From Amycolatopsis nalaikhensis (GTDB lineage: Bacteria > Actinomycetota > Actinomycetes > Mycobacteriales > Pseudonocardiaceae): 64,000 nucleotides of DNA. Shown here in pieces: positions 35,191 to 43,664 of this stretch. The stretch is from assembly GCF_030264295.1 (NCBI RefSeq), contig NZ_CP127173.1:5339501-5403500 (forward strand), written 5' to 3'. The translations under genes were made by a program, and so were the position numbers. Within the stretch, counting starts at the first letter, position 1. Every line of letters starts with the position of its first letter. The notes below the pieces were generated by a model, which worked only from the letters and a program-made list of their open reading frames with translations, was not told the DNA's origin and searched no databases.

Positions 35191-35895
35191 GTGGCGGTGC
35201 CTCAAGCGGTGGCCGGGCTCGCCGCGATCCCCGGTGTCCGCATGGCGGCTCAGCTCGGCCAGCCAAGCCCGGACACTGCGCCGTCCGCATGCTCCCTGCC
35301 CGTAGCCCCGGCGCTGGCCGGGCTGGTGCCGGGCGGTCTGCGGCGCGGCAGCACGATGTCGGTCGCGGGCTCGACCGCCTTGGTCCTGGCGTTGCTCGCC
35401 GAGGCGACGCGGGAAGGGTCGTGGGCGGCGATCGCCGGGATGCCGGACGTCGGCGTGGTGGCAGCCGCCGAGCTGGGTGTCGATCTCGACCGGGTCGCTC
35501 TCGTTCCCGAACCCGGGGTCGAGGTCACTGCGGTCCTGTCGGCCCTGATCGACGGGTTCGACCTGGTCGTGCTCGGCTCGGCTGTTATCCGCGATATCCA
35601 GCCTCAGCTGGCCCGGCGATTGGCCGGACGCGTCCGTAACCGCGGCGCGGTCGTGCTCGCCACGGGCCCGTGGCCCGGCGCCGACCTCGAACTGCGCGTG
35701 GCGAATCCCCGGTGGCGCGGTCTCACCGACGACGGCTTCGGCCGCCTGGAGTTCCGCGACGTCGTCGCGACCGGCTGCGGTCGCGGAGCCGCGGCTCGTC
35801 GGCGCACCGTCGCGCTGCGGCTGCCGGGCCGTAGCGGTGGCATCTCCGCTGTCGAGGCGTCCGTCTGTCGCGGGCTGAGCGAGGTCGCCGGATGA
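35191..35895 (+). CDS. ImuA'-like RecA-related SOS protein
   Basis: 234 residues from the GTG at 35191, preceded by GGAGG at a good distance; the ATG at 35116 touches the LexA box and is not favoured. The sequence resembles actinobacterial ImuA': PALAGLVPGGLRRGSTMSVAG stands where RecA has its P-loop region but lacks a canonical GxxxxGKT, followed by WAAIAGMPDVG, LIDGFDLVVLGS and the RGAAARRRTVAL end. ImuA' normally works with ImuB and DnaE2 in mutagenic repair. Neither follows here: the next start encodes only about 20 residues and then a GNAT gene. Confidence 0.62.
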   Translation: MAVPQAVAGLAAIPGVRMAAQLGQPSPDTAPSACSLPVAPALAGLVPGGLRRGSTMSVAGSTALVLALLAEATREGSWAAIAGMPDVGVVAAAELGVDLDRVALVPEPGVEVTAVLSALIDGFDLVVLGSAVIRDIQPQLARRLAGRVRNRGAVVLATGPWPGADLELRVANPRWRGLTDDGFGRLEFRDVVATGCGRGAAARRRTVALRLPGRSGGISAVEASVCRGLSEVAG

Positions 35896-35950
35896 ACGGC
35901 ACGCCGTGGCACTGGCTTCCGGAACGGCGGCGACCGTGGCGAGGTGCTCG

Positions 35951-36568
35951 ATGACCGGCCAGCTCGGCGATGCCGTCCGGTCTGGTGCGCGCGGCGAGTT
36001 CGGTGCGCTCGTTCCGGTCCGGCCGCAGACCGGCACACTCGTCACCTGCTTGCGTGGCCATCACCTCGACCTGTACGGCAAGCTGAAGCCTTACAGTCAC
36101 CGCTACCGGTTGCAGGGCACGCTCTGCGAGGTCTGCCGAGTGCAGGAACGCTACGATCCGGCAACTCGGCGTCTCGCCGAATGGGCACACCTGGACGTCG
36201 AGGTCCAGCGCACCCCGGCCACGGGGCCGGCCGAAGGGCTCGTCCTCGTGGCCCATCCGCCGGCCGCCGGGTCGCTGGCCGGTCGGATCGAACTCCGTCT
36301 CGACGGCGTCGAGGTCGGTGCCGTGACCGCCAGCCTGTGCGTCGGCTGCCGAGCGGCTACCCTCGACTACGTGCACGTCACGGCCGAGTACCGCCGCCTC
36401 GGGTTCGGTCGCACGCTCGTAGCGGCCGCGGTTGCCCGGGCGCCGTCTTTCCGGTGGACGGCTCCGCTGCCGGACGGCCCGGTGGCGCAGTCGTTCCGCG
36501 CTCGGATCGCCATGCGCCGAGCGGGCCCGCGGTGTATCCACGCCGGGTGCGCGGAGTTCAGCGGGTGA
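35951..36568 (+). CDS. zinc-finger plus GNAT-like acetyltransferase protein
   Basis: 205 residues from the ATG at 35951. The first half has possible zinc ligands in TCLRGHHLDLYG and CEVCRVQ, then a CVGC pair later. The C-terminal part (about 145-180) reads DYVHVTAEYRRLGFGRTLVA, the acetyl-CoA-binding R-x-x-G-x-G loop of GNAT enzymes. It follows the ImuA'-like gene by 55 bases on the same strand and may be in the same SOS transcript. Substrate unknown. Confidence 0.62.
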   Translation: MTGQLGDAVRSGARGEFGALVPVRPQTGTLVTCLRGHHLDLYGKLKPYSHRYRLQGTLCEVCRVQERYDPATRRLAEWAHLDVEVQRTPATGPAEGLVLVAHPPAAGSLAGRIELRLDGVEVGAVTASLCVGCRAATLDYVHVTAEYRRLGFGRTLVAAAVARAPSFRWTAPLPDGPVAQSFRARIAMRRAGPRCIHAGCAEFSG

Positions 36569-36713
36569 GTACAAACGGGGCGGCGGGGAAGCTTCGTCGA
36601 TGACCGCATGCAGCCGCACGACAGGAGCCCGTCCGTGCATGGAGAGAGTGCGGCGGCTGATCACCGGCGGCGCTCAGCGAGCCGCGGCACCTTCGTTGGC
36701 CGTGTGCCAGTTA

Positions 36714-37490
36714 TCAGCTGCGACGAAAGATGTCGCGGACCTCCTTCAGCGCGGCGATCATGCCGATCGAGAGGGGGAGCACGCTCGCGCTGCCGAGGGC
36801 TAGCACCACGCTGATCGCGGTGATGACGACCGTCGCCGGGTGGCTGCGTAGGTAGTCCACACTGCGGCTGGCCAAGCGCCCGAACGAGGTCTTCATCTTC
36901 GCGCTCGGTGTGGTGAGGGCCGTCGCCAACGCCTCGAGTCGATCGGGTGCGGGCAGTTGCGCGCATTCCGTGATCTGGTCGATGAGCCCGTTCAGGAGCG
37001 CGAAAAGGTCTTGAGGTGGCCATGCGGGAAGGGGGCGCACCACGGCGCGGCGGTCGTTCAGGTCACTGAACAGGACGAGGCAGGGCAGGTCGGCCGGGCG
37101 CAGCGGAGGGTCGGTCTTGAACGATCCCAGGTAGTCGAACGCCGCTCCCGGTTCCAGCCCTCGGCCGCGCTCCCAGTCCGCCCAGGTCTCGTCGAATTTG
37201 TCGCCGAAGGTGAGGCGCCATCGTTCGACGATACCTTCTGCCCATTCCTTCGGGGGTTCGAACGCGACGATCGCGACACGTTCACCGCTGCGGTGGTCGA
37301 GTTCCGACCACCGTTCGCTGACCACCGTGTTGAGTGGGTGTTGCGGGTCCGCGCACAGAAGGAATCCGTAAATCGCCACATCAGGAAGTTTTGCGAGCAA
37401 GGCGTCCGTCGCTGCTACCGTCCGTCCGGCCGGCAACATGCTGCGCTCATCCTCGATCAGATCCTCTTCGGGAATTCCCTGGTACGACAC
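36714..37490 (-). CDS. unknown protein with C-terminal membrane anchor, partner of the CHAT protease
   Basis: 258 residues from a GTG at 37490 with AAAGGA upstream, starting 13 bases after the stop of the CHAT gene. Residues 1-about 175 are soluble, with hydrophobic strands VAIYGFLLCA and PCLVLFSDLNDRRAVVRPLP. A basic linker (about 197-215) leads to a long hydrophobic stretch at about 218-247 and a short charged tail ending RRS. No family is recognised. Gene order and spacing mark it as the obvious substrate, effector or anchor of the protease. It lacks recognisable gasdermin features. Confidence 0.72.
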   Translation of the reverse strand: MSYQGIPEEDLIEDERSMLPAGRTVAATDALLAKLPDVAIYGFLLCADPQHPLNTVVSERWSELDHRSGERVAIVAFEPPKEWAEGIVERWRLTFGDKFDETWADWERGRGLEPGAAFDYLGSFKTDPPLRPADLPCLVLFSDLNDRRAVVRPLPAWPPQDLFALLNGLIDQITECAQLPAPDRLEALATALTTPSAKMKTSFGRLASRSVDYLRSHPATVVITAISVVLALGSASVLPLSIGMIAALKEVRDIFRRS

Positions 37491-37503
37491 GCTTATCCTT
37501 TCG

Positions 37504-39585
37504 TCATCGGGTGGCGTCGCCCCATAGCGTGAGCGGCGCCCAGAAGTATGGGTGCGCGAAACGCGGTACTTCCTTGATCGCGCGCTGTGCGGCCTGGACC
37601 GCATTCGCCGGTGTGGCACCTGCCCGAATCCGCTCGTAGAACGTCTTCATCATGAGCGTCGCCACTCGATCGGACAGCGGCCACAGCGTGGCAGCGACCA
37701 GTGGAACGCCGGCTTTCATGAACGCCGCGAGCAAGCCGGCCATCTCGGATGCGTTGAACGGGTTCATGTCCGCCATGGCGGTGGCGCACGCCGACAACGT
37801 CACCAGGTTCGCATTCAGCGAGGTCGTGACAATCTGCCGAGGACTGAGGGTCCCGTCCTCGAGCGCCAGTCCCTGGTGCGCGGTGATCAGGTTGGTGTAG
37901 TCGTGGTGGCAAGCGAGATGGACGATCGAGGCTTTGGTGGCATTGCGCTGGAAGTCGGTGAGGGTGGCGGAGGCGGAGGCCTGGCCGAACGTGGCTGCGA
38001 CGATCTCGGCTTCTTGGGCTGCCGTGGCCGGGCCGTCGAAGAATTCTCGCGTGCCAGCGGCGAACACGGCGGTCAGATCGGTGCGAGGGCGGGCGCGGCA
38101 CATCGCGAGGACGGCCGCGCTGGGGGAGTACGACAATGCGTGCTGGTCCACAAGGGCCCCACCGGCGTCGTCGATCAGGGCGTGGAACGGCAGACCTCGA
38201 AGGTACGCGTGCGGCAGCACGACGACCGTGTCGTGGCCGGCCAGGAACTCTTTGACCGGCGCGATCAGGAGATCGTGGAGACCCCGCAGGAACCCGTCGG
38301 GCCAGAAGATGTCCATGTGCAGGTCCAGGGACCGCTGTAGTTGGTCCAGCGCGCGGAAGTCCCCGCGAAGACCGAGAGTCATCCGGACGTTGAAGACCAG
38401 CCGCACGAGCACATCGGGGAAGTGGCTGTCGTCAGGGCCTTCGTCAAGGGGGACGTCCGTGACGACGGGTGTACCGACCAGACCGGACCGGTCGACGACG
38501 AAGATCGCGAGCCGACCCGGTGTCCAAAAGTAGGAGACGATAACGCCGTCGGGTGGTGCCAACGCCGCGATGTCGGCGGCCGTGCACATGCCTCGGCTGG
38601 TCGAGCTGACTTTCTGACGTTCGGCAAGAAGCCGCTCTTCAGTCTCCGCGAGCTGCAGGATAAGGACCTCGACCCGGTGCTCGGCTGCCTTCCGTTCCAC
38701 CTCGGGCAGGTCTCGCGCACGCGCACCCACCGCATGCAGTTGCTCTTCGATCCGATCGCGCCGGGCGCGCAGCCAGTCCGAGTTCACCTCCCCATCGCCG
38801 TGGAGTTGCAGTCCATGGACGAACGCTCGCGCCTTCGCTGCTTCAGCGAGTTCTAATGCCCGCTCAGGTCTTCCCAGTGACAAGGCGAGGAAGACTGCCT
38901 CTCCGTAGTCGGTCTGGAAGTCGCGAACGAGGCGGGCGGCGCGGTTGATCGACACCGTACTGGCAAGTTGACGCTCCAACTCGGCGATGTTGCGCTCGTA
39001 GCAGTCGAGAGCGGTGACGGGATCGGATCTGTCGCTGGCCCATTTCGCACGTTCCCGCCGAATACGCGTGAGGTTGTCGAACGTGTTCTTTCGTGAATCA
39101 GTGAGAATCTGCTCGGCCATGTCGAAGTAGGTGTCGACCTTCGATGGATCGTCCCTGGCCGCCAGCCATGCGAGGTTGGCCGCTGCGGTGCATCGAATGC
39201 TCGGGGTTGCCGCCTGATCTGCCATGCAGGACGTGAACGCGTCGCGCGCTGCCGAGACCTCGTGGGTTGTGGCGCTGTCTCCTGCGGCTTCGTCCACTCT
39301 TATCTGCGCGAGGTGGACCAGGCCGGTGGCGCATAGGCTGGTGGCCTGAGCCGACGGCACGTCCGAACAGTCGGCTACCAGCTCAAGCATGGTTGCCTCC
39401 AGGCGCGCGGACGCGACGGCCTCCGCGGCCGAATCGAGCGCGGGATCGTCGCCGACGAGGGCACCCTCTACTGCGGCGATCAGGTGAGTCAGGTTCTCGA
39501 ACCTGTGTGCTACGAAGCGCTCGGTTGGTTGAGCTGAACGAATCATGCGATGCGCGTGTTCCGTTGACTGCGGCGGTTCGGACAC
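37504..39585 (-). CDS. CHAT-domain (caspase-like) protease with helical N-terminal repeats
   Basis: 693 residues from a GTG at 39585; ATG at 39546 is another possible start. Residues about 60-330 are helical with TPR-like character (ATSLCATGLVHLAQIRVDE, then PERALELAEAAKARAFVHGL). The C-terminal CHAT domain has PHAYLRGLPFHALIDD, the catalytic His560 in HLACHHDYT and Cys600 in VTLSACATA, followed by ATLWPLSDRVATLMM. Such proteins are peptidases often coupled to immunity or cell-death effectors. An IS3 element begins 18 bases upstream, so the native promoter, and possibly the N-terminus, may be lost. Confidence 0.86.
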   Translation of the reverse strand: MSEPPQSTEHAHRMIRSAQPTERFVAHRFENLTHLIAAVEGALVGDDPALDSAAEAVASARLEATMLELVADCSDVPSAQATSLCATGLVHLAQIRVDEAAGDSATTHEVSAARDAFTSCMADQAATPSIRCTAAANLAWLAARDDPSKVDTYFDMAEQILTDSRKNTFDNLTRIRRERAKWASDRSDPVTALDCYERNIAELERQLASTVSINRAARLVRDFQTDYGEAVFLALSLGRPERALELAEAAKARAFVHGLQLHGDGEVNSDWLRARRDRIEEQLHAVGARARDLPEVERKAAEHRVEVLILQLAETEERLLAERQKVSSTSRGMCTAADIAALAPPDGVIVSYFWTPGRLAIFVVDRSGLVGTPVVTDVPLDEGPDDSHFPDVLVRLVFNVRMTLGLRGDFRALDQLQRSLDLHMDIFWPDGFLRGLHDLLIAPVKEFLAGHDTVVVLPHAYLRGLPFHALIDDAGGALVDQHALSYSPSAAVLAMCRARPRTDLTAVFAAGTREFFDGPATAAQEAEIVAATFGQASASATLTDFQRNATKASIVHLACHHDYTNLITAHQGLALEDGTLSPRQIVTTSLNANLVTLSACATAMADMNPFNASEMAGLLAAFMKAGVPLVAATLWPLSDRVATLMMKTFYERIRAGATPANAVQAAQRAIKEVPRFAHPYFWAPLTLWGDATR

Positions 39586-39662
39586 CAGCTGGGTCCTGGG
39601 CCTGACCCGTTTTGACGGACATCCACGATCAGGGCTGACGCCCTCGGGAAGGATGTTCCATC

Positions 39663-39977
39663 ATGGAGACCATGGGCAGGAAGAAGCCTCGGCCTCGTCG
39701 TTCGTTCACGCCTGAGTTCAAGGCCGAGATCGTCGAGCTGTGCCAGCGGGGCGACCGCTCGATCGGTCAGGTCGCGAAGGACTTCGACTTGACCGAGACC
39801 GGCGTGCGCGAGTGGGTCAAGCAGGCCGAACGCGACGCCGGGACCCGCACCGACGGCGGGTTGACCAGCGACGAGCGGGAAGAGCTGGCCCGGCTGCGGC
39901 GGGAGAACCGCCGCCTGTCCGAGGACGTGGAGATCCTCAAACGAGCGACGGCTTTCTTCGCGAAGGAGACCCGGTGA
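39663..39977 (+). CDS. IS3-family transposase OrfA
   Basis: 104 residues. A helix-turn-helix (about 10-60, RRSFTPEFKAEIVELCQRGD) is followed by a leucine-zipper-like helix (ELARLRRENRRLSEDVEIL). It binds the element's ends. The stop overlaps the GTG of orfB (GTGA), so OrfB here is made by its own start rather than by a -1 frameshift. Confidence 0.9.
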   Translation: METMGRKKPRPRRSFTPEFKAEIVELCQRGDRSIGQVAKDFDLTETGVREWVKQAERDAGTRTDGGLTSDEREELARLRRENRRLSEDVEILKRATAFFAKETR

Positions 39978-40714
39978 ACGTGTACCCGTTCATCGAGGCG
40001 GAGAACGCCAGCGGTAGCGGCAACGTCAAACGTGCCTGCGAACTGCTCAAGGTCTCCCGAGCCGCCTACTACACCCACCGCGCCGCCACCCCCTCCCAAC
40101 ACGAACGCGACGACGCGGAGCTGACAGCCGAGATCGTCGCGATCCACAACGAGTCGAACGGCACCTACGGAACACCCCGGGTCCACGCCGAACTCCGCGC
40201 CCGCGGCCGGCGGCATTCCCGCAAGCGGATCGCCCGGCTCCTGCACACCGCGGGCCTGGCCGGACGGACCCCGAAACGGTGGCGGACCACAACCACTCCC
40301 GACCCGGCAGCGACCATGCCCACCGACCTGCTCAAGCGGGATTTCTCCTGCACCGCAACGAACATCAACACCCGCTGGTGCGGGGATATCACCTACATCC
40401 ACACCTGGGAAGGCTGGCTGTATCTGGCCACCGTCATCGACCTGGACTCCCGCCGCGTCGTCGGCTGGGCCACCGCGGATCACCTGCGCACCGATCTGGT
40501 CGCCGACGCCCTACGCAACGCTGTCGCTCGGCGCCGCCCCGAGCCCGGAGTAATCTTCCACTCCGACCGCGGCTGCCAGTACACCTCCGCCCAGTTCAAC
40601 GCGCTCGCTGACGAGCAAGGCGTGCGGTTATCGGTGGGACGTAAGGGACAATGCTGGGACAACGCGGTCGCCGAGTCGTTCTTCGCGACCATTAAGGCCG
40701 AATTACTCGACCGG
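39974..40714 (+). pseudogene. IS3-family transposase OrfB, 5' part, split by IS21 insertion
   Basis: 247 codons from the GTG at 39974 up to the insertion point after AELLDR. The DDE residues are all in this part: WCGDITYI, FHSDRGCQYTS and NAVAESFF. The IS21 end creates an immediate stop (TGA at 40715). The missing C-terminus lies at 43488-43628. Confidence 0.9.
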
Positions 40715-40857
40715 TGATGGTGCTCTCTGAATAGGGCCAGTCCTGCTCTCTGAAATTCCCCAGTTGGGGTGTCCTGTCGGCGCGTCGTTTGCGCTGGTCA
40801 GCGGCCTCCGGGTGACGGTTTCGGTGTTGATCACCGTGACCGTGGCCGGAGGCGTGG

Positions 40858-42223
40858 ATGCTCACTCTGGAGGAAGACGTGGAGGCGCAGGCGCTGCGTG
40901 CTCAAGGCTGGTCGGTCTCGGCGATCGCGCGACATCTCGGGCGTGACCGCAAGACCATCCGCCGCTACCTGGCCGGCGAGGTGGTGCCGGGCAAGCGCCG
41001 GTCGGCTGTGGCTGACCCGTTCGAACCGTTCGTCGGCTACTGCCGCGCCCGACTGGCCGACGACCCGCATCTGTGGGCGGCGACGCTGCTGGACGAGGTC
41101 ACCGAGCTCGGCTACGAGGGCGGCTACTCGACGTTCACCAGGGCGCTGCGCCGCTATCAGCTGCGCCCGCACTGCGAGCCGTGTCAGGTTTCCCGCGGCC
41201 GAGACGTCGCGATCATCACCCACCCGTCGGGCGAGGAAACCCAGTGGGACTGGCTCGAGCTGCCGGACCCACCGGCGAGCTGGGGCGCCGGGAAGCAGGC
41301 ACATCTGCTGGTCGGGGCGCTGGCGCACTCGAGCAAGTGGCGCGGCATCCTGGCCGATGCCGAGGGACTTCCCACACCTGGTCGAGGCCCTCGACGCGGT
41401 GGTCCGCCGGCTCGGCGGGGTGACCCAGGTCTGGCGCTTCGACCGGATGGCCACGGTCTGCTACCCCGCCTCCGGCCGGATCACCCCGGCGTTCGCGCAG
41501 GTCGCGAAGCATTATGGGGTCCGGTCGGTGACGTGTCCGCCGCGGCGCGGGAACCGCAAGGGCGTGGTCGAGAAGGCCAACCACTCGGCCGCGCAACGCT
41601 GGTGGCGCACCCTTGGCGACGACGTCACGATCGCCGAGGCCCAGGCCGGGCTGGACCGGCTCGCGGCCAAGCTTGACAGCCGTCGCCGGGTCCTCGATGG
41701 CGAGCGCACCACTGTCGCTGGTCTGGCCGCGGCCGAGCGGCTGCACGCGCCGCCGCTGGTCGCGTTCCCGGCCGAGTTCGACCTGCCCCGGATCGTCACG
41801 CCGCAGGCGCTGGTGTCCTTCCGCGGCAACTCCTACTCCGTCCCACCCGGGCTGGGCGGCGCGCAGGTTCAGGTCCGCCACCGGCTCGGCGCGGACGTGC
41901 TGCGGATCGTCACCGACCGCGGCGCGACCGTCGCGGTTCACCACCGGGCCTCGGACGGGGCCGGGCGGGTCGTCCGCGACGACGGGCACGTGATCGCGCT
42001 CGAACACGCCGCGATGGGCGCGTTCAGCACCGACCGGCCCTGCACCCACAAGACGCGCCGGCCGCCGTCGGCGGCGGCGTTGGCCGAGGCAGCGAAGCTG
42101 CGCGGTCTGCCCGCGACGGGGCCCGCGGCCCACGTCGTGATCGACCTGGCCACCTACGCCGCCACCGCGGCGAAGCTGGCCAGCGCACCCACCCATGAGA
42201 CCTATGAGTCCGAGGAGGACTGA
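40858..42223 (+). pseudogene. istA: IS21 transposase IstA, one-base frameshift
   Basis: From the ATG at 40858 (GGAGG upstream) the frame encodes the N-terminal HTH (MLTLEEDVEAQALRAQGWSV) and the first catalytic Asp region (TQWDWLEL) to GILADAE. The rest, DFPHLVEALDAVVRRLGG through the RGNRKGVVEKANHSA block to THETYESEED, is in another frame. Deleting one G of the GGG at 41364-41366 restores one protein of about 454 residues, normal for IstA. As read, the element would lack a full transposase. Confidence 0.85.
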
Positions 42224-42254
42224 TCACTTGTCCGGAAACCGTTCAGGGCCACAG

Positions 42255-43043
42255 ATGAGCGAGGCCCGCCGCTATCAGCAACTCCGTTCACACTTCTCCT
42301 ACCTGAAGCTGGACAACGCCGCCGAAGCCCTGCCCCGAATCCTCGACCAAGCTCGCGCGGAGAACCTGTCGATGACCGCGGCGCTGGAGCGGCTGCTGGA
42401 GATCGAGGTCAACGCCACCGAAGAACGCCGCCTGGCCGGCCGGTTGCGGTTCGCCTGCCTCCCGGATCCCTGGACCCTGGCGGACTTCGACTTCGCCGCC
42501 CAGCCTGGGGTCGACGAGAAGCTGATCCGCGACCTGGCGACGTTGCGGTTCCTCGACGACGCGTCCAACGTGTTGTTCGTCGGGCCGCCCGGGGTCGGCA
42601 AGACGATGCTGGCCACCGCGCTCGCCCGCGGGACGGCCGAGGCCGGGAACCGGGTCTACTTCACCACCGCGGCCGACCTCGCCGCCCGCTGCCACAAGGC
42701 CGCGGTCGAAGGGCGCTGGCAGACCTGCATGCGGTTCTTCGCCGGCCCGAAGCTGCTCGTGATCGACGAGCTCGGCTATCTCCCGTTGCCCGGCGACGGG
42801 GCCTCGGCGTTGTTTCAGGTGATCAACCAGCGTTACCTGAAGTCGTCCACGATTTTGACGACGAACGTCGGGATTGCTGACTGGGCAACGGCTTTCGGGG
42901 ACGCGACCGTCGCGGCGGCGATGCTGGACCGGTTGCTGCACCGCGCGACCGTGGTCGGCATCGACGGCCCGTCCTATCGGCTCCGCTCGCATCAGTCCAC
43001 ATCGGACAAGCTGCGCAAGGCGGTGAACGCACATGTCTCCTGA
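42255..43043 (+). CDS. istB: IS21 helper ATPase IstB
   Basis: 262 residues from the ATG at 42255; a TTG at 42228 behind GAGGA is an alternative start. Walker A GPPGVGKT and Walker B LLVIDELGYLPL of the DnaA/IstB-type AAA+ fold are intact, with STILTTNVGIADWATAF before the sensor region. It directs target choice and stimulates IstA. It overlaps the next ORF by 11 bases. Confidence 0.92.
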   Translation: MSEARRYQQLRSHFSYLKLDNAAEALPRILDQARAENLSMTAALERLLEIEVNATEERRLAGRLRFACLPDPWTLADFDFAAQPGVDEKLIRDLATLRFLDDASNVLFVGPPGVGKTMLATALARGTAEAGNRVYFTTAADLAARCHKAAVEGRWQTCMRFFAGPKLLVIDELGYLPLPGDGASALFQVINQRYLKSSTILTTNVGIADWATAFGDATVAAAMLDRLLHRATVVGIDGPSYRLRSHQSTSDKLRKAVNAHVS

Positions 43044-43410
43044 CCCGCACGACCCGGACTACAACGCGACCCGCAAGACCTGCCCGATCTGCTGGGAAGC
43101 GTTCGTCGCGACCGGCCGACAAGCCAAGACCCGGCTCTACTGCTCGCGCCAGTGCAAACGCACCGCGGCCGCCCGCCGGGAGGTCGAGCGCACCACTCCT
43201 GCCTCCAGCACCGCCAGGCCCTTCGGGACACCGCCTCCGGCGGCGACCCCGCCGGCACCTGCGGCGCCGCTGCCGCACATTGCGGCCCAGCGGGACTGCC
43301 CGCACTGCGGCGGCCCGGTCACCATCGTCGCGCTGCTCACCACGCCCGAAGCGGCCCGGCCGCAGATGCCCGTCGCGGCACCCGACGGAGTGATCCCGCT
43401 CCGCCGCTGA
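43033..43410 (+). CDS. extra zinc-ribbon protein carried by the IS21 element
   Basis: 125 residues from an ATG inside the end of istB. An N-terminal CPICWEAF...LYCSRQC arrangement and a C-terminal CPHCGG give two possible metal knuckles, separated by a Pro/Ala-rich linker. Standard IS21 elements encode only IstA and IstB, so this would be an accessory or passenger protein. Its place inside the terminal repeats and its overlap with istB support a real gene. Confidence 0.6.
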   Translation: MSPDPHDPDYNATRKTCPICWEAFVATGRQAKTRLYCSRQCKRTAAARREVERTTPASSTARPFGTPPPAATPPAPAAPLPHIAAQRDCPHCGGPVTIVALLTTPEAARPQMPVAAPDGVIPLRR

Positions 43411-43487
43411 CACCGGTTACGCTGCACTCCTCAGCTGGCCCATTTCGGAGAGCATGGCTGGCCCATCTCGGAGAGCGCCATCACCGG

Positions 43488-43628
43488 CAGGCCTGGCCCA
43501 CCCGCACCGCCGCGCACAAGGCGATCTTCGAGTACATCGAAGGCTGGTACAACACCCGCCGCCTGCACTCCAGCCTCGGCTACCTCAGCCCCGCCAGCTA
43601 CGAAACGACCACACGTCACGTAGCCTGA
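43488..43628 (+). pseudogene. IS3-family transposase OrfB, 3' part
   Basis: Codons for QAWPTRTAAHKAIFEYIEGW, then YNTRRLHSSLGYLSP, to a TGA stop. This is the C-terminal end of OrfB displaced by the IS21 insertion; joined to the 5' part it gives a 293-residue transposase of normal length. Confidence 0.9.
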
Positions 43629-43664
43629 CCACAGCTCAACGACCCTGTCCGTCAAAACGGGGCA

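Larger units (their letters stand above)
40715..43483. mobile_element. IS21-family insertion sequence, 2,769 bp, inside IS3 orfB
   Basis: The ends are 5'-TGATGG...CCATCA-3', the TG/CA termini typical of IS21, flanked by the 4-bp direct repeat CCGG (40711-40714 and 43484-43487). Each end carries two copies of a repeat close to GCTCTCYGARATGGGCCAG, the multiple terminal repeats of this family. Removing the element and one CCGG restores the orfB frame exactly. It encodes istA (frameshifted), istB and an extra zinc-ribbon protein. Confidence 0.92.
39603..43664. mobile_element. IS3-family element interrupted by an IS21-family element
   Basis: Outer inverted repeats: the left end reads TGACCCGTTTTGACGGACA from 39603 and the right end, on the opposite strand from 43664, TGCCCCGTTTTGACGGACA. 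Inside are orfA, orfB and, splitting orfB, an IS21 element at 40715-43483. No direct repeat is seen around the outer ends; the left flank is the CHAT gene and the right flank a beheaded integrase, so flanking DNA was probably deleted or rearranged after insertion. Confidence 0.88.

Noticed and set aside
35892..35954. Start of an imuB gene after the ImuA'-like gene
   Set aside because: The frame stops after about 20 residues and shows no Y-family polymerase sequence; nothing in the next kilobase resembles ImuB.
36714..37490. Bacterial gasdermin as the CHAT protease partner
   Set aside because: The size is about right, but the protein has a clear C-terminal hydrophobic helix and basic linker, no N-terminal lipidation-type Cys and no gasdermin-like amphipathic strands that I can recognise.
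39663..39990. Programmed -1 frameshift between IS3 orfA and orfB
   Set aside because: orfB has its own GTG overlapping the orfA stop (GTGA), and no slippery A-rich heptamer is visible at the junction.
14300..43600. A second copy of the tRNA-Lys 3' end as the left attachment site of the island
   Set aside because: No stretch resembling the T-arm and acceptor end of tRNA-Lys was seen in this range; the left boundary may be outside the window or deleted.
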